Shown here piece after piece: positions 36,027 through 43,673 of a stretch of DNA of 64,000 bases (positions are counted from its first letter, which is position 1; each line of letters opens with the position of its first letter). The DNA comes from JBBQNR01 sp963774075 (GTDB taxonomy: Bacteria; Actinomycetota; Thermoleophilia; Solirubrobacterales; JBBDJG01). The translations under genes were made by a program, and so were the position numbers. The notes beneath the pieces were generated by a model. It saw nothing but the letters and a program-made list of their open reading frames with translations, was not told where the DNA came from and ran no database searches. The DNA lies in the NCBI GenBank assembly GCA_963774075.1, contig CAVZDP010000002.1:1-64000 (forward strand). Direction: 5' to 3'.

Positions 36027-37136
36027 TTGCCTGGCTCCAAGATCTACGACGTGGTCGCCCTGCCGGGGGACGGGATCGGCCCCGAGGTGATGTCGGCCGC
36101 GCGCGAGCTGCTCGCGACGATGGAAGAGGCGTACGGCCACTCGTTCCAGGTGAGCGAGCTGCCCGTCGGGGGCAAGTCGATCGACGAACATGGCCTGCCC
36201 CTCCTGCCGGAGGTACTCGACCGCTGCTCGCGCGCCGACGCCGTCCTGCTCGGAGCGGTGGGCGGGCCAAAGTGGGACTCGACCGACCCGGACGCGCCGC
36301 GCCCCGAGCAGGGGCTTCTCGGCCTGCGCAAGGGCCTCGAGCTGTTCGCGAACCTGCGGCCGGTCCGGCTCACTCCGGCGCTCGCCTCCGCCAGCCCGTT
36401 GCGCACGGAGCTCGTCGAGGGCGCCGACCTCGTGATCGTGCGGGAGCTGACGGGAGGCATCTACTTCGGCGACCGCGGGCGCCGCGACGGTGTCGCCCAC
36501 GACACATGCGTGTACTCGATCGAGGAGGTGGAGCGGATCGCGCGCCTTGCCTTCGAGACCGCCTGCTCGCCGTCGCGTCGAGGCAAGGTGACCTCCGTGG
36601 ACAAGGCGAACATCCTCGAGACCTCCCGGCTGTGGCGCGAGACGGTCGAGAGGGTCGCGTCCGACTACGAGGGCGCGACGGTCGAGCACATGCTCGTCGA
36701 CAACGCGGCCATGCAGCTCATCGCGAGGCCCGTCGACTTCGACGTCCTCTTGACCGAGAACATGTTCGGCGACATCCTCTCCGACGAGGCGGCGATGATC
36801 GCGGGCTCGATCGGGCTGCTGTCGTCCGCCAGCCTCGGATCCCGCGGCCCCGGGCTCTTCGAGCCCGTGCACGGCTCCGCTCCCGACATCGCGGGGCGAG
36901 GCGTGGCGAACCCGCTGGCGATGTTCGGGTCCGTCGCGTTGATGCTTCGCCACTCGCTCGGCCTTGAGCTGGAAGCGGCGGCGGTAGAATCGGCCATCGA
37001 CAATGTGCTGGACCGAGGACTGAGGACACCGGACCTTCGCGCGTCGGACTCGCCGGCCGAGCGGGAGGTCGGAACGGAAGAGATGACGCGAGCGGTGACC
37101 GAGGAGCTTCGCTCCCGGGCAGTGGAAGCGAGTTAG
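36027..37136 (+). CDS. leuB: 3-Isopropylmalate dehydrogenase
   Basis: LeuB oxidatively decarboxylates 3-isopropylmalate with NAD (and probably methylmalate in the citramalate route). The 369-residue protein has LPGDGIGPEVM, LRKGLELFANLRPVRL, the substrate Tyr and Arg regions (ELTGGIYFGDRGR), the Lys in SVDKANILETSRLWR, the metal Asp motif ENMFGDILSDEAAM, and EPVHGSAPDIAGRGVANP. The start is TTG at 36027, 3 bp after the coiled-coil gene. Confidence 0.95.
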   Translation: MPGSKIYDVVALPGDGIGPEVMSAARELLATMEEAYGHSFQVSELPVGGKSIDEHGLPLLPEVLDRCSRADAVLLGAVGGPKWDSTDPDAPRPEQGLLGLRKGLELFANLRPVRLTPALASASPLRTELVEGADLVIVRELTGGIYFGDRGRRDGVAHDTCVYSIEEVERIARLAFETACSPSRRGKVTSVDKANILETSRLWRETVERVASDYEGATVEHMLVDNAAMQLIARPVDFDVLLTENMFGDILSDEAAMIAGSIGLLSSASLGSRGPGLFEPVHGSAPDIAGRGVANPLAMFGSVALMLRHSLGLELEAAAVESAIDNVLDRGLRTPDLRASDSPAEREVGTEEMTRAVTEELRSRAVEAS

Positions 37137-37146
37137 AGGAGGCGCT

Positions 37147-38115
37147 TTGCCGATCGACAAGGCGGAGAAGATCTGGATGAACGGCGAGCTCGTCGCCTGG
37201 GAGGACGCCAAGGTGCACGTGCTGAGCCACGCTCTGCACTACGGCTCGGGCGTCTTCGAGGGGATCCGGGCCTACGAGACCGAGCGCGGCACCGCCGTCT
37301 TCCGTTTCCGCGAGCACCTGGAGCGCCTCAAGCGCTCCGCCCAGCTCTACTACATGGACCTGCCCTACTCGCTGGAGAAGATGCGCGAGGCCACGCACGA
37401 GCTGATCCGGGTCAACAAGCTTCGCAGCTGCTACATCCGCCCGCTCGTCTGCCGCGGCTACGGCGAGATGGGGCTGTACCCGCTGAACGCTCCGGTGGAC
37501 GTGATCATCGCGGTCTGGTCCTGGGGCGCGTACCTCGGGGAGGAGGGGCAGCGCGAGGGCATCCGCTGCAAGGTCTCCTCGTGGCGGCGCATGTCGCCCG
37601 ACAGCTTCGTCCCGCAGGCGAAGGCCACGGGCCAGTACCTGAACTCGATCCTGGCGAAGATCGAGACGGCCAAGGCCGGCTACGAGGAGGCGATCCTGCT
37701 GGACGAGCACGGCAACGTCTGCGAGGGGTCGGGCGAGAACGTCTTCCTCGTGCGCGACGGCGAGATCTTCACGCCCCCGGCCGCCGCGTCGATCCTCGAC
37801 GGGATCACGCGCCGCTCGGTGATGCAGATCGCGGCCGACCTCGGCTTCGCCGTCGTCGAGCGCGACATCGCGCGCGGGGAGCTGTACCAGGCCGACGAGC
37901 TGTTCCTGACGGGCACGGCCGCCGAGGTGGTCCCGGTGCGCGAGGTGGACGAGCACGCGCTCGGTCCTCCCGGCGAGATCACGCGAGCGATCCAGGCCCG
38001 CTTTCACGAGGCGATCGCGGCCAAGCGCCCGGAATACATGGAGTGGCTGGACTTCGTCGACCTGCCAGCGCCGACGGGGGTCGCCGAGCCGGTGCGCGAA
38101 GGTGGCATTCTTTAA
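37147..38115 (+). CDS. ilvE: Branched-chain amino acid aminotransferase
   Basis: IlvE performs the final transamination for valine, leucine and isoleucine. The 322-residue class IV PLP enzyme has HALHYGSGVFEGIRAY, the PLP Lys in KATGQYLNSILAK, and the downstream EAILLDEHGNVCEGSGENVF signature. The TTG at 37147 has GAGGAGG upstream, and the MPIDKAEKIWMNG N-terminus fits the family. It lies 10 bp after leuB. Confidence 0.95.
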   Translation: MPIDKAEKIWMNGELVAWEDAKVHVLSHALHYGSGVFEGIRAYETERGTAVFRFREHLERLKRSAQLYYMDLPYSLEKMREATHELIRVNKLRSCYIRPLVCRGYGEMGLYPLNAPVDVIIAVWSWGAYLGEEGQREGIRCKVSSWRRMSPDSFVPQAKATGQYLNSILAKIETAKAGYEEAILLDEHGNVCEGSGENVFLVRDGEIFTPPAAASILDGITRRSVMQIAADLGFAVVERDIARGELYQADELFLTGTAAEVVPVREVDEHALGPPGEITRAIQARFHEAIAAKRPEYMEWLDFVDLPAPTGVAEPVREGGIL

Positions 38116-38122
38116 CGAAGCG

Positions 38123-38225
38123 ATGAGGCAGATCCGGCTCGACAGGCGACTGGAGCGGAACCGAATTACCGCCACGGTGGGCCGCTGACGGCTCGCCGTC
38201 CGCGTGCGCGGCGCAGGGGCGCCGC
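38123..38225 (+). promoter_or_regulatory. cimA leader with short ORF and two hairpins
   Basis: The 149-bp ilvE-cimA gap holds a 21-codon ORF (38123-38188, two Ile codons, no strong bias). It also has a small hairpin at 38187-38200 and a 7-bp GC hairpin with AGGG loop at 38208-38225. A regulatory leader is possible but weakly supported. There is no T tract. Confidence 0.25.
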
Positions 38226-38264
38226 AGGTCCCAGTCCAGCCCGCCAAGACCCCGAAGGAGCCAG

Positions 38265-39863
38265 ATGAACGGCCAGATCCACCTCTACGACACCACCCTC
38301 CGCGACGGCATGCAGGGCGAGGGCGTCTCGCTGTCGGCGGCGGAGAAGCTGAGCGTGACGCGCCGCCTGGACAAGCTCGGGGTTCACTTCGTCGAGGCGG
38401 GATTTCCGAGCTCCAATCCCAAGGAGCTCGAGCTCTTCGAGCTACTCGAGAGGGAGAGCTTCGACAACACGACCGTCTGCGCCTTTGGGATGACTCGCCG
38501 GCGCGACGCCGACGCCGCCTCCGACCCGGCGCTGCGGCTGCTCGCCGAGTGCTTCGCTCCCGTCTGCACGCTCGTCGGCAAGACGTGGAAACTGCACCTC
38601 GACAAGGTCATCCACGCCGACCCTGAAGAGAACCTGCGCATCATCGCCGACTCCGTCGCCTACCTGCGAGGCGAGGGCAAGCGCGTCGTTTACGACGCGG
38701 AGCACTTCTTCGACGGGTATCGCGAGGACACGGAGTACGCCCTTCGCTGCCTCGATGCCGCGCTGTCGGCCGGCGCCGAGAACGTGACGCTCTGCGACAC
38801 CAACGGCTCGAGCCTTCCATCCCAGGTAGCCCAAGCGACGGCGCGCGTCGTGAAGAGCTTCGGCGGAGAGCGGGTCGGCATCCACACGCACAACGACGCC
38901 GAGTGCGCGGTCGCCAACTCGATCGCCGCGGTCCAGGAGGGAGCGACGCTCGTCCAGGGGACGATGAACGGCGTCGGAGAGCGCTGCGGCAACGCGAACC
39001 TCGTCTCGATCCTGCCCTCGCTTCAGCTCAAGCTCGGCTACGAGTGCGTCTCCGACGAGCAGCTCGCGGCGCTGACCGAAGCCGCGCACTTCGTGGCCGA
39101 GGTCTGCAACCTCACTCCGGATCCGAACCAGCCCTACGTAGGGCGCAACGCGTTCGCGCACGGTGGCGGCATGCACGTCGCGGGGGTGAGAGCGGACAGC
39201 CGCACGTTCGAGCACGTGGAGCCGGGCGTCGTCGGCAACCGGCGCGAGCTGCTGGTGTCCGAGCTGTCGGGCAAGGGAACGGTCCTCGCGAGAGCGGAGG
39301 GCTCGGGCCTCGAGCTGGGCACCGAGACCACCGGCCGGGTGGTCGAGCGACTGAAGGAGCTCGAGCACCGCGGCTACCACTTCGAGGCCGCGGACGGCTC
39401 CTTCGAGCTGCTGCTTCGCAAGGAGGCCGGGGTCTACGAGCCACTCTTCCGGCTCGAGAGCTTCCGCGTCATCACGGACAAGCGCGAGGACGGGCACGTA
39501 CAGACGGAGGCGACGATCAAGATCTGGGCCCGGGGTGAGCGCCTCGTTCGCACCGCGGAGGGGAACGGGCCCGTGAACGCGCTCGACAAGGCGCTCCGCG
39601 ACGCAATCGCCGACCTGTACCCGCGCCTGCGCGAGATCGACCTCGTCAACTACAAGGTGCGGATCATCGACGAGCACAAGGGCACGGGAGCGGTGACCCG
39701 GGTGCTGATCGACGCCTCGGACGGCCAGGAGACGTGGGGCACGATCGGCGTGTCGGAGAACATCATCGAGGCGAGCTGGGAGGCGCTCGTGGACTCGCTC
39801 GAGTACGCAATGCAGCCGCGGCCCGCCCCCGAGGCGCAGCGGCCCCGGTCGCTCGCGCCGTGA
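38265..39863 (+). CDS. cimA: (R)-Citramalate synthase
   Basis: CimA condenses pyruvate and acetyl-CoA to citramalate, opening a threonine-independent route to 2-ketobutyrate and isoleucine. The 532-residue DRE-TIM protein has YDTTLRDGMQGEGVSLS, GIHTHNDAECAVANS, MNGVGERCGNANLVSI and the His-rich HGGGMHVAGV, then a C-terminal LeuA-type regulatory domain (about 395-515). These variants match the CimA clade rather than LeuA, which is present separately at 29517. It shares the LeuCD and LeuB enzymes. The next start overlaps its stop (GTGA). Confidence 0.93.
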   Translation: MNGQIHLYDTTLRDGMQGEGVSLSAAEKLSVTRRLDKLGVHFVEAGFPSSNPKELELFELLERESFDNTTVCAFGMTRRRDADAASDPALRLLAECFAPVCTLVGKTWKLHLDKVIHADPEENLRIIADSVAYLRGEGKRVVYDAEHFFDGYREDTEYALRCLDAALSAGAENVTLCDTNGSSLPSQVAQATARVVKSFGGERVGIHTHNDAECAVANSIAAVQEGATLVQGTMNGVGERCGNANLVSILPSLQLKLGYECVSDEQLAALTEAAHFVAEVCNLTPDPNQPYVGRNAFAHGGGMHVAGVRADSRTFEHVEPGVVGNRRELLVSELSGKGTVLARAEGSGLELGTETTGRVVERLKELEHRGYHFEAADGSFELLLRKEAGVYEPLFRLESFRVITDKREDGHVQTEATIKIWARGERLVRTAEGNGPVNALDKALRDAIADLYPRLREIDLVNYKVRIIDEHKGTGAVTRVLIDASDGQETWGTIGVSENIIEASWEALVDSLEYAMQPRPAPEAQRPRSLAP

Positions 39864-41026
39864 GCTCCCGCCGCCCGACCGCAGCGGAAGCGTCCGCTCC
39901 GGGCGCGGCCGACACGCCGATCCCGCTCGCCCGCCCGGACGTCGGCGAGCGAGAGGAGCAGGCCGTGCTCGAGGTGCTCCGCTCCGGGCGGCTGTCCCTC
40001 GGCCCGGCGCTCGAGCGCTTCGAGCGCGACTTCGCCGGCTGGGTCGGGACGCCGGGAGCCGTAGCCGTCTCCAGCGGCACCGCCGCGCTTCACCTGGGAG
40101 TGCGAGCCAGCGGATGGGGGAGCGACGACGAGGTGGTGACCAGCCCGTTCAGCTTCGTCGCGTCGGCGAACTGCCTTCTGTACGAGCGGGCGAAGCCCGT
40201 CTTCTGCGACGTCGACCCGGTCACGCTCAACATCGACCCTGAAGCGGCTGCGGCTGCCTGCACCCGGCGCACCGTCGGTCTCCTGCCCGTGCACGTCTTC
40301 GGGTTTCCGGCCGACATGGCGGGGCTCGAGGCGCTGGCCGATCAGCGCGGCCTCGGCATCGTGGAGGACGCGTGCGAGGCCGCCGGCGCCGTCCATGCCG
40401 ACGGCGTCCGGGTCGGCGCGCGGGGTCACCCGGCCGCGTTCGCCTTCTATGCCAACAAGCAGATCGTGACCGGCGAGGGCGGGATGCTCGTGTCCGGGAA
40501 GGCGACCGTGCTCGAGCAGGCTCGCAGCGAGCGAAACCAGGGCAGGGGGATGGACATGGGCGAGATCGTCCACGACCGGCTCGGCTTCAACTATCGGCTC
40601 TCCGACGTCGCCGCTGCGCTCGGGATCGCGCAGCTCGAGCGCGTTGAGGAGATCCTCGCGCGCAGGGCCGCGGTCGCCGAGCTCTACCGCGAACGGCTCG
40701 CCGACATAGAGGGTCTCGTCTTGCCGTGCCCGGACAGCCCGCCGGCGCGGCGGAGCTGGTTCGTCTTCGTCGTACAGCTTCCGGAACGCGCTGAGCGCGA
40801 CGCGGTGATCGAGGGGCTCGCAGCCCGCGGCGTCCAGTCGAAGGCATACCTTCCCTGCATCCATCTCCAGCCGCTCTATCGCGAGCGTTTCGGTTTCTCC
40901 GGCGGTGAGTTCCCCGTGGCCGAGCGGGCGTCGGCGTGTTCGGTCGCGTTGCCCTTCTTCAACGCGATGAGCGAGGCGGAGGTCGACCGTGTCTGCTCGG
41001 CGCTGAGGGAGGTGCTTGCGGCGTGA
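39860..41026 (+). CDS. DegT/DnrJ/EryC1/StrS family aminotransferase
   Basis: This 388-residue PLP enzyme normally transaminates nucleotide-activated keto sugars for glycan or glycolipid synthesis. Marks are SGRLSLGPALERFE, SSGTAALHLGV, TSPFSFVASAN, VEDACEAAGA, the PLP Lys in FYANKQIVTGEGGM, and FNYRLSDVAAALG. The GTG at 39860 overlaps the cimA stop. No sugar biosynthesis genes are nearby, so the substrate is unknown. Its stop overlaps the next gene in the same way. Confidence 0.92.
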   Translation: MSSRRPTAAEASAPGAADTPIPLARPDVGEREEQAVLEVLRSGRLSLGPALERFERDFAGWVGTPGAVAVSSGTAALHLGVRASGWGSDDEVVTSPFSFVASANCLLYERAKPVFCDVDPVTLNIDPEAAAAACTRRTVGLLPVHVFGFPADMAGLEALADQRGLGIVEDACEAAGAVHADGVRVGARGHPAAFAFYANKQIVTGEGGMLVSGKATVLEQARSERNQGRGMDMGEIVHDRLGFNYRLSDVAAALGIAQLERVEEILARRAAVAELYRERLADIEGLVLPCPDSPPARRSWFVFVVQLPERAERDAVIEGLAARGVQSKAYLPCIHLQPLYRERFGFSGGEFPVAERASACSVALPFFNAMSEAEVDRVCSALREVLAA

Positions 41027-41361
41027 GCGCGCGGCGGCGGTTCCTGCTGCGGGCTGGCGCTGTCGTGTGGCTGCTCGCCGCGGCGGCCGGTCCAGTGCTC
41101 GCCTGGCACGGCGTGGCGGCCCGGCTCGCGGAGAGCTTCCGTCTGCACCTCGGCTATCTGGTCACTGCATGGGGCGGCTACTCCCTCATGGCCCTCGGGC
41201 TCGTGTGCCTGGTGCCCGTCGTCCTGACGGTCGGGCGCGTCCCCAACGCCGGCCGCCTCTATCCGCAACGGCGCTCGGCGCTGGCGGGATGGGGGGCGAG
41301 CCTCTACCTGCTCGGCCTCGCCCTCTCTGTGCAGGTGGCCCAGATCGCCCGCCTGTCTTAG
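41023..41361 (+). CDS. Small membrane protein, 112 residues
   Basis: The GTG at 41023 overlaps the aminotransferase stop. The protein has a basic N-terminus and three hydrophobic helices (about residues 7-29, 43-67 and 84-106). No motif is recognised. Translational coupling suggests it is a real gene and might work with the DegT-type enzyme at the membrane. The neighbour argH follows after 68 bp with its own possible -10 element (TAAACT). Confidence 0.65.
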   Translation: MSARRRFLLRAGAVVWLLAAAAGPVLAWHGVAARLAESFRLHLGYLVTAWGGYSLMALGLVCLVPVVLTVGRVPNAGRLYPQRRSALAGWGASLYLLGLALSVQVAQIARLS

Positions 41362-41429
41362 CCTCTCAGAGGCTGCGAGATGCCGCCCGCGTATGCCTGG
41401 GCCCGTCCTGCTCGCCCTAAACTGCCTGC

Positions 41430-42824
41430 ATGACGCGCTTTCGTGAGCCCCCCGACCCCATCTTCCAGCGCATCAACGCCTCGATCGGCTTCGACCGCCG
41501 CCTGGCGCCCTATGACATCGCGCAGTCCAAGGCGCACGCCGCGATGCTCGTCGAGGCGGGAGTGATGAGCGCGGACGAGGCAGCGGCGATCGCGAGTGGG
41601 CTCGACCGCGTGGCCGCCGAGCTCGAGGAGGGCACGTTCGAGCCGGGCCCCGAGGACGAGGACATCCACATGGCGATCGAGCGCCGGCTGACCGAGATCG
41701 TCGGCGCGGTGGGGGGGAAGCTGCACACGGCGCGCTCCCGCAACGACCAGGTGGCCACGGACATGGCGCTGTTCGTGGGCGAGCACTGCGTGCGGGCCCG
41801 GACGCTGCTGGTCGAGTTGATGAGCGTGATCGTCGAGGTCGCAGAGCGCCACCTCGATTGGCCGATGCCGGGCTATACGCACCTCCAGCGGGCTCAGCCC
41901 GTCTATCTGTCGCACCACCTGCTCGCCTACTTCTGGATGCTCTCCCGCGACCTTGGGCGCTTCGGCAGCGCCGGTGTGGCCGCGAGCGTGCAGCCTCTCG
42001 GTTCCGGCGCGCTCGCGGGTGTCAACTGGGACACGAGCCGAAATGCTCTGGCAGAGGAACTCGGCTTCGACGCGCTCGCGGAGAACTCGCTCGATGCGGT
42101 CTCCAACCGCGACTTCGTGCTCGATTACCTGTCCGCCGCCGCAATCTGCTCCATGCACCTGTCCCGGCTCGGCGCGGAGATCGTGCTGTGGTCGAGCGAG
42201 GAGTTCGGCTTCCTCGAGCTCAGCGACGCGTGGAGCTCGGGCTCGAGCATCATGCCGCAGAAGAAGAACCCCGACGCGGCCGAGCTTCTGCGCGCGAAGG
42301 CGCCTCGGATCGGCGCCCATTTCTCGGCTTTGCTCGGCGTCTTGCATGCGCTTCCGCTTGCGTACAACAAGGACATGCAAGAGGACAAGGAGCACCTGTT
42401 CGACACCGTCGACACGCTCGAGCTGTGCCTCCAGGCGGCGGCCGGAATGCTGGACACCGCGAGCTTCCGGCGCGAGCGCTTGGCCGATGCGGCGTCGGAC
42501 GAGATGCTCGCTGCCACCGACGTCGCCGACCTGCTGGTCCGGCGCGGCTTGCCTTTCCGCGAGGCGCACGGCGTGGTGGCCTCCCTGGTGGGCTACGCGA
42601 TCGAGGAAGGGAAGAAGCTGTCGGAGCTCGACAGGGCCGAGCTGGCCCGCTTTTCCGACAGGCTCGATGACGAGTACTACGAGGTGCTGCAAAGCCGCTC
42701 CTGGCTCGAGTCCAAGATCTCGGAGGGCGGCACCGCACTGGACCGCGTTCAGAGTCAACTGGAGGAGGCGCGCCGGATTCTCGCTCAGGCTCCAATGGAG
42801 GAATCCGTGAATGCCAAAGCGTGA
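41430..42824 (+). CDS. argH: Argininosuccinate lyase
   Basis: ArgH cleaves argininosuccinate to arginine and fumarate. The 464-residue fumarase/aspartase-fold protein has HTARSRNDQVATDMALF, PGYTHLQRAQPVYLSHHL, SNRDFVLDYLSAAAICSMH and the signature SSIMPQKKNPDAAEL. No other arg gene is in the window. Its 3' end overlaps the RemA-like gene by 14 bp. Confidence 0.96.
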   Translation: MTRFREPPDPIFQRINASIGFDRRLAPYDIAQSKAHAAMLVEAGVMSADEAAAIASGLDRVAAELEEGTFEPGPEDEDIHMAIERRLTEIVGAVGGKLHTARSRNDQVATDMALFVGEHCVRARTLLVELMSVIVEVAERHLDWPMPGYTHLQRAQPVYLSHHLLAYFWMLSRDLGRFGSAGVAASVQPLGSGALAGVNWDTSRNALAEELGFDALAENSLDAVSNRDFVLDYLSAAAICSMHLSRLGAEIVLWSSEEFGFLELSDAWSSGSSIMPQKKNPDAAELLRAKAPRIGAHFSALLGVLHALPLAYNKDMQEDKEHLFDTVDTLELCLQAAAGMLDTASFRRERLADAASDEMLAATDVADLLVRRGLPFREAHGVVASLVGYAIEEGKKLSELDRAELARFSDRLDDEYYEVLQSRSWLESKISEGGTALDRVQSQLEEARRILAQAPMEESVNAKA

Positions 42825-43074
42825 GCCCCGGATGGTCCATCTCGGGTATGGCAAGTACGCGCGCGCGGATCGCATCTTTGCGGTCGTCCCGCTCGACACG
42901 GAGGAACGCGGAGACGGACGACGCACCTACGTCCACGTCGACGGCGTCGATCAGCCGCTCGTCGCATCTCGCTCGGAGAAGGCGATCCTCGCCGACGTCG
43001 AGGCCGCGCTGACGGAGGCCGCGGGGATTCCGCGTCGCCGGCGCGGCGGGAAGGGGCAGGAGGGCCTGTTTTAG
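42811..43074 (+). CDS. RemA/DUF370-like regulator (tentative)
   Basis: The 87-residue protein has the pattern HLGYGKYARADRIFAVVPL, RTYVHVDGVDQPLV and ASRSEKAILADVE. This resembles the DUF370/RemA family of small DNA-binding regulators (N-terminal G.G..V...RI.AI, then R..R) but is not identical. The tail is basic. It overlaps argH by 14 bp and is followed closely by the mpg gene. The family assignment is from pattern only. Confidence 0.65.
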   Translation: MPKREPRMVHLGYGKYARADRIFAVVPLDTEERGDGRRTYVHVDGVDQPLVASRSEKAILADVEAALTEAAGIPRRRRGGKGQEGLF

Positions 43075-43082
43075 CCGCCGAC

Positions 43083-43673
43083 CTGGCCGCGCCCCTGGCG
43101 GCCGCCTTCTTCGAACGTTCCGTCCACGACGTCGCGCGTGACCTGATCGGCTGCACCGTCGTCCACGGCGAGACGGCCGGAGTGATCGTCGAGACCGAGA
43201 GCTACCACGCCGACGACCCGGCGTGCCACGCTTACATAGGGCCCACGGAGCGAAACAGCGTGCTGTTCGGCCCGCCGGCCCACGCGTACGTGTACTTCTC
43301 GTACGGCGTGCACAGCCTGCTCAACTTCGTCGCCGAGCCCGACGGGCAGGCCGCTGCCGTCCTGATCCGGGCGCTCGAGCCGACGGACGGCATCGACGTC
43401 ATGCGCCGCCGCCGCGGCGTGGAGCGGGTCGCGGACCTCTGCTCGGGCCCCGGCAAGCTGACCCAGGCGCTCGGCATCGGGCTGGGGCTGAACGGAACGT
43501 CGCTCGAGCGCGGGCCGGTGCGCGCCTTCTCGCGCGAGGGCGAATGGCTGCGGCCTTCGATCGTGACCGCGCCGCGCGTCGGCATCAGCAAGGCGACCGA
43601 CCTGCCGTGGCGCTTCTGCGCTGCCGGCCATCCCTGCGTCTCGCGGCCGAGGCCGCGAGCTACGGCTCCGTAG
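43083..43673 (+). CDS. mpg: DNA-3-methyladenine glycosylase (Mpg/AAG type)
   Basis: This base-excision repair enzyme removes 3-methyladenine and related bases. The frame shows FFERSVHDVARDLIGC, VIVETESYHADDPACHAYIG, FGPPAHAYVYFSYGVHSLLN, LIRALEP and SGPGKLTQALGI. Homology begins near 43105, before the first canonical in-frame start (GTG 43182), which would remove the N-terminal helix. No ATG, GTG or TTG is found in frame between that homology and at least 43023. A CTG at 43083 gives 196 residues, the usual length, and an AGGAGGG lies at 43058-43064. The start is unresolved. The end overlaps the convergent penicillin-binding protein gene by 14 bp. Confidence 0.85.
   Translation: MAAPLAAAFFERSVHDVARDLIGCTVVHGETAGVIVETESYHADDPACHAYIGPTERNSVLFGPPAHAYVYFSYGVHSLLNFVAEPDGQAAAVLIRALEPTDGIDVMRRRRGVERVADLCSGPGKLTQALGIGLGLNGTSLERGPVRAFSREGEWLRPSIVTAPRVGISKATDLPWRFCAAGHPCVSRPRPRATAP

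Noticed and set aside
35511..37211. Minus-strand frame of 566 codons opposite the coiled-coil gene and leuB
   Set aside because: It mirrors leuB codon for codon and has no recognisable fold or start context.
41358..42926. Minus-strand frame of 522 codons opposite argH
   Set aside because: It is a GC-driven shadow frame; argH is unambiguous on the plus strand.
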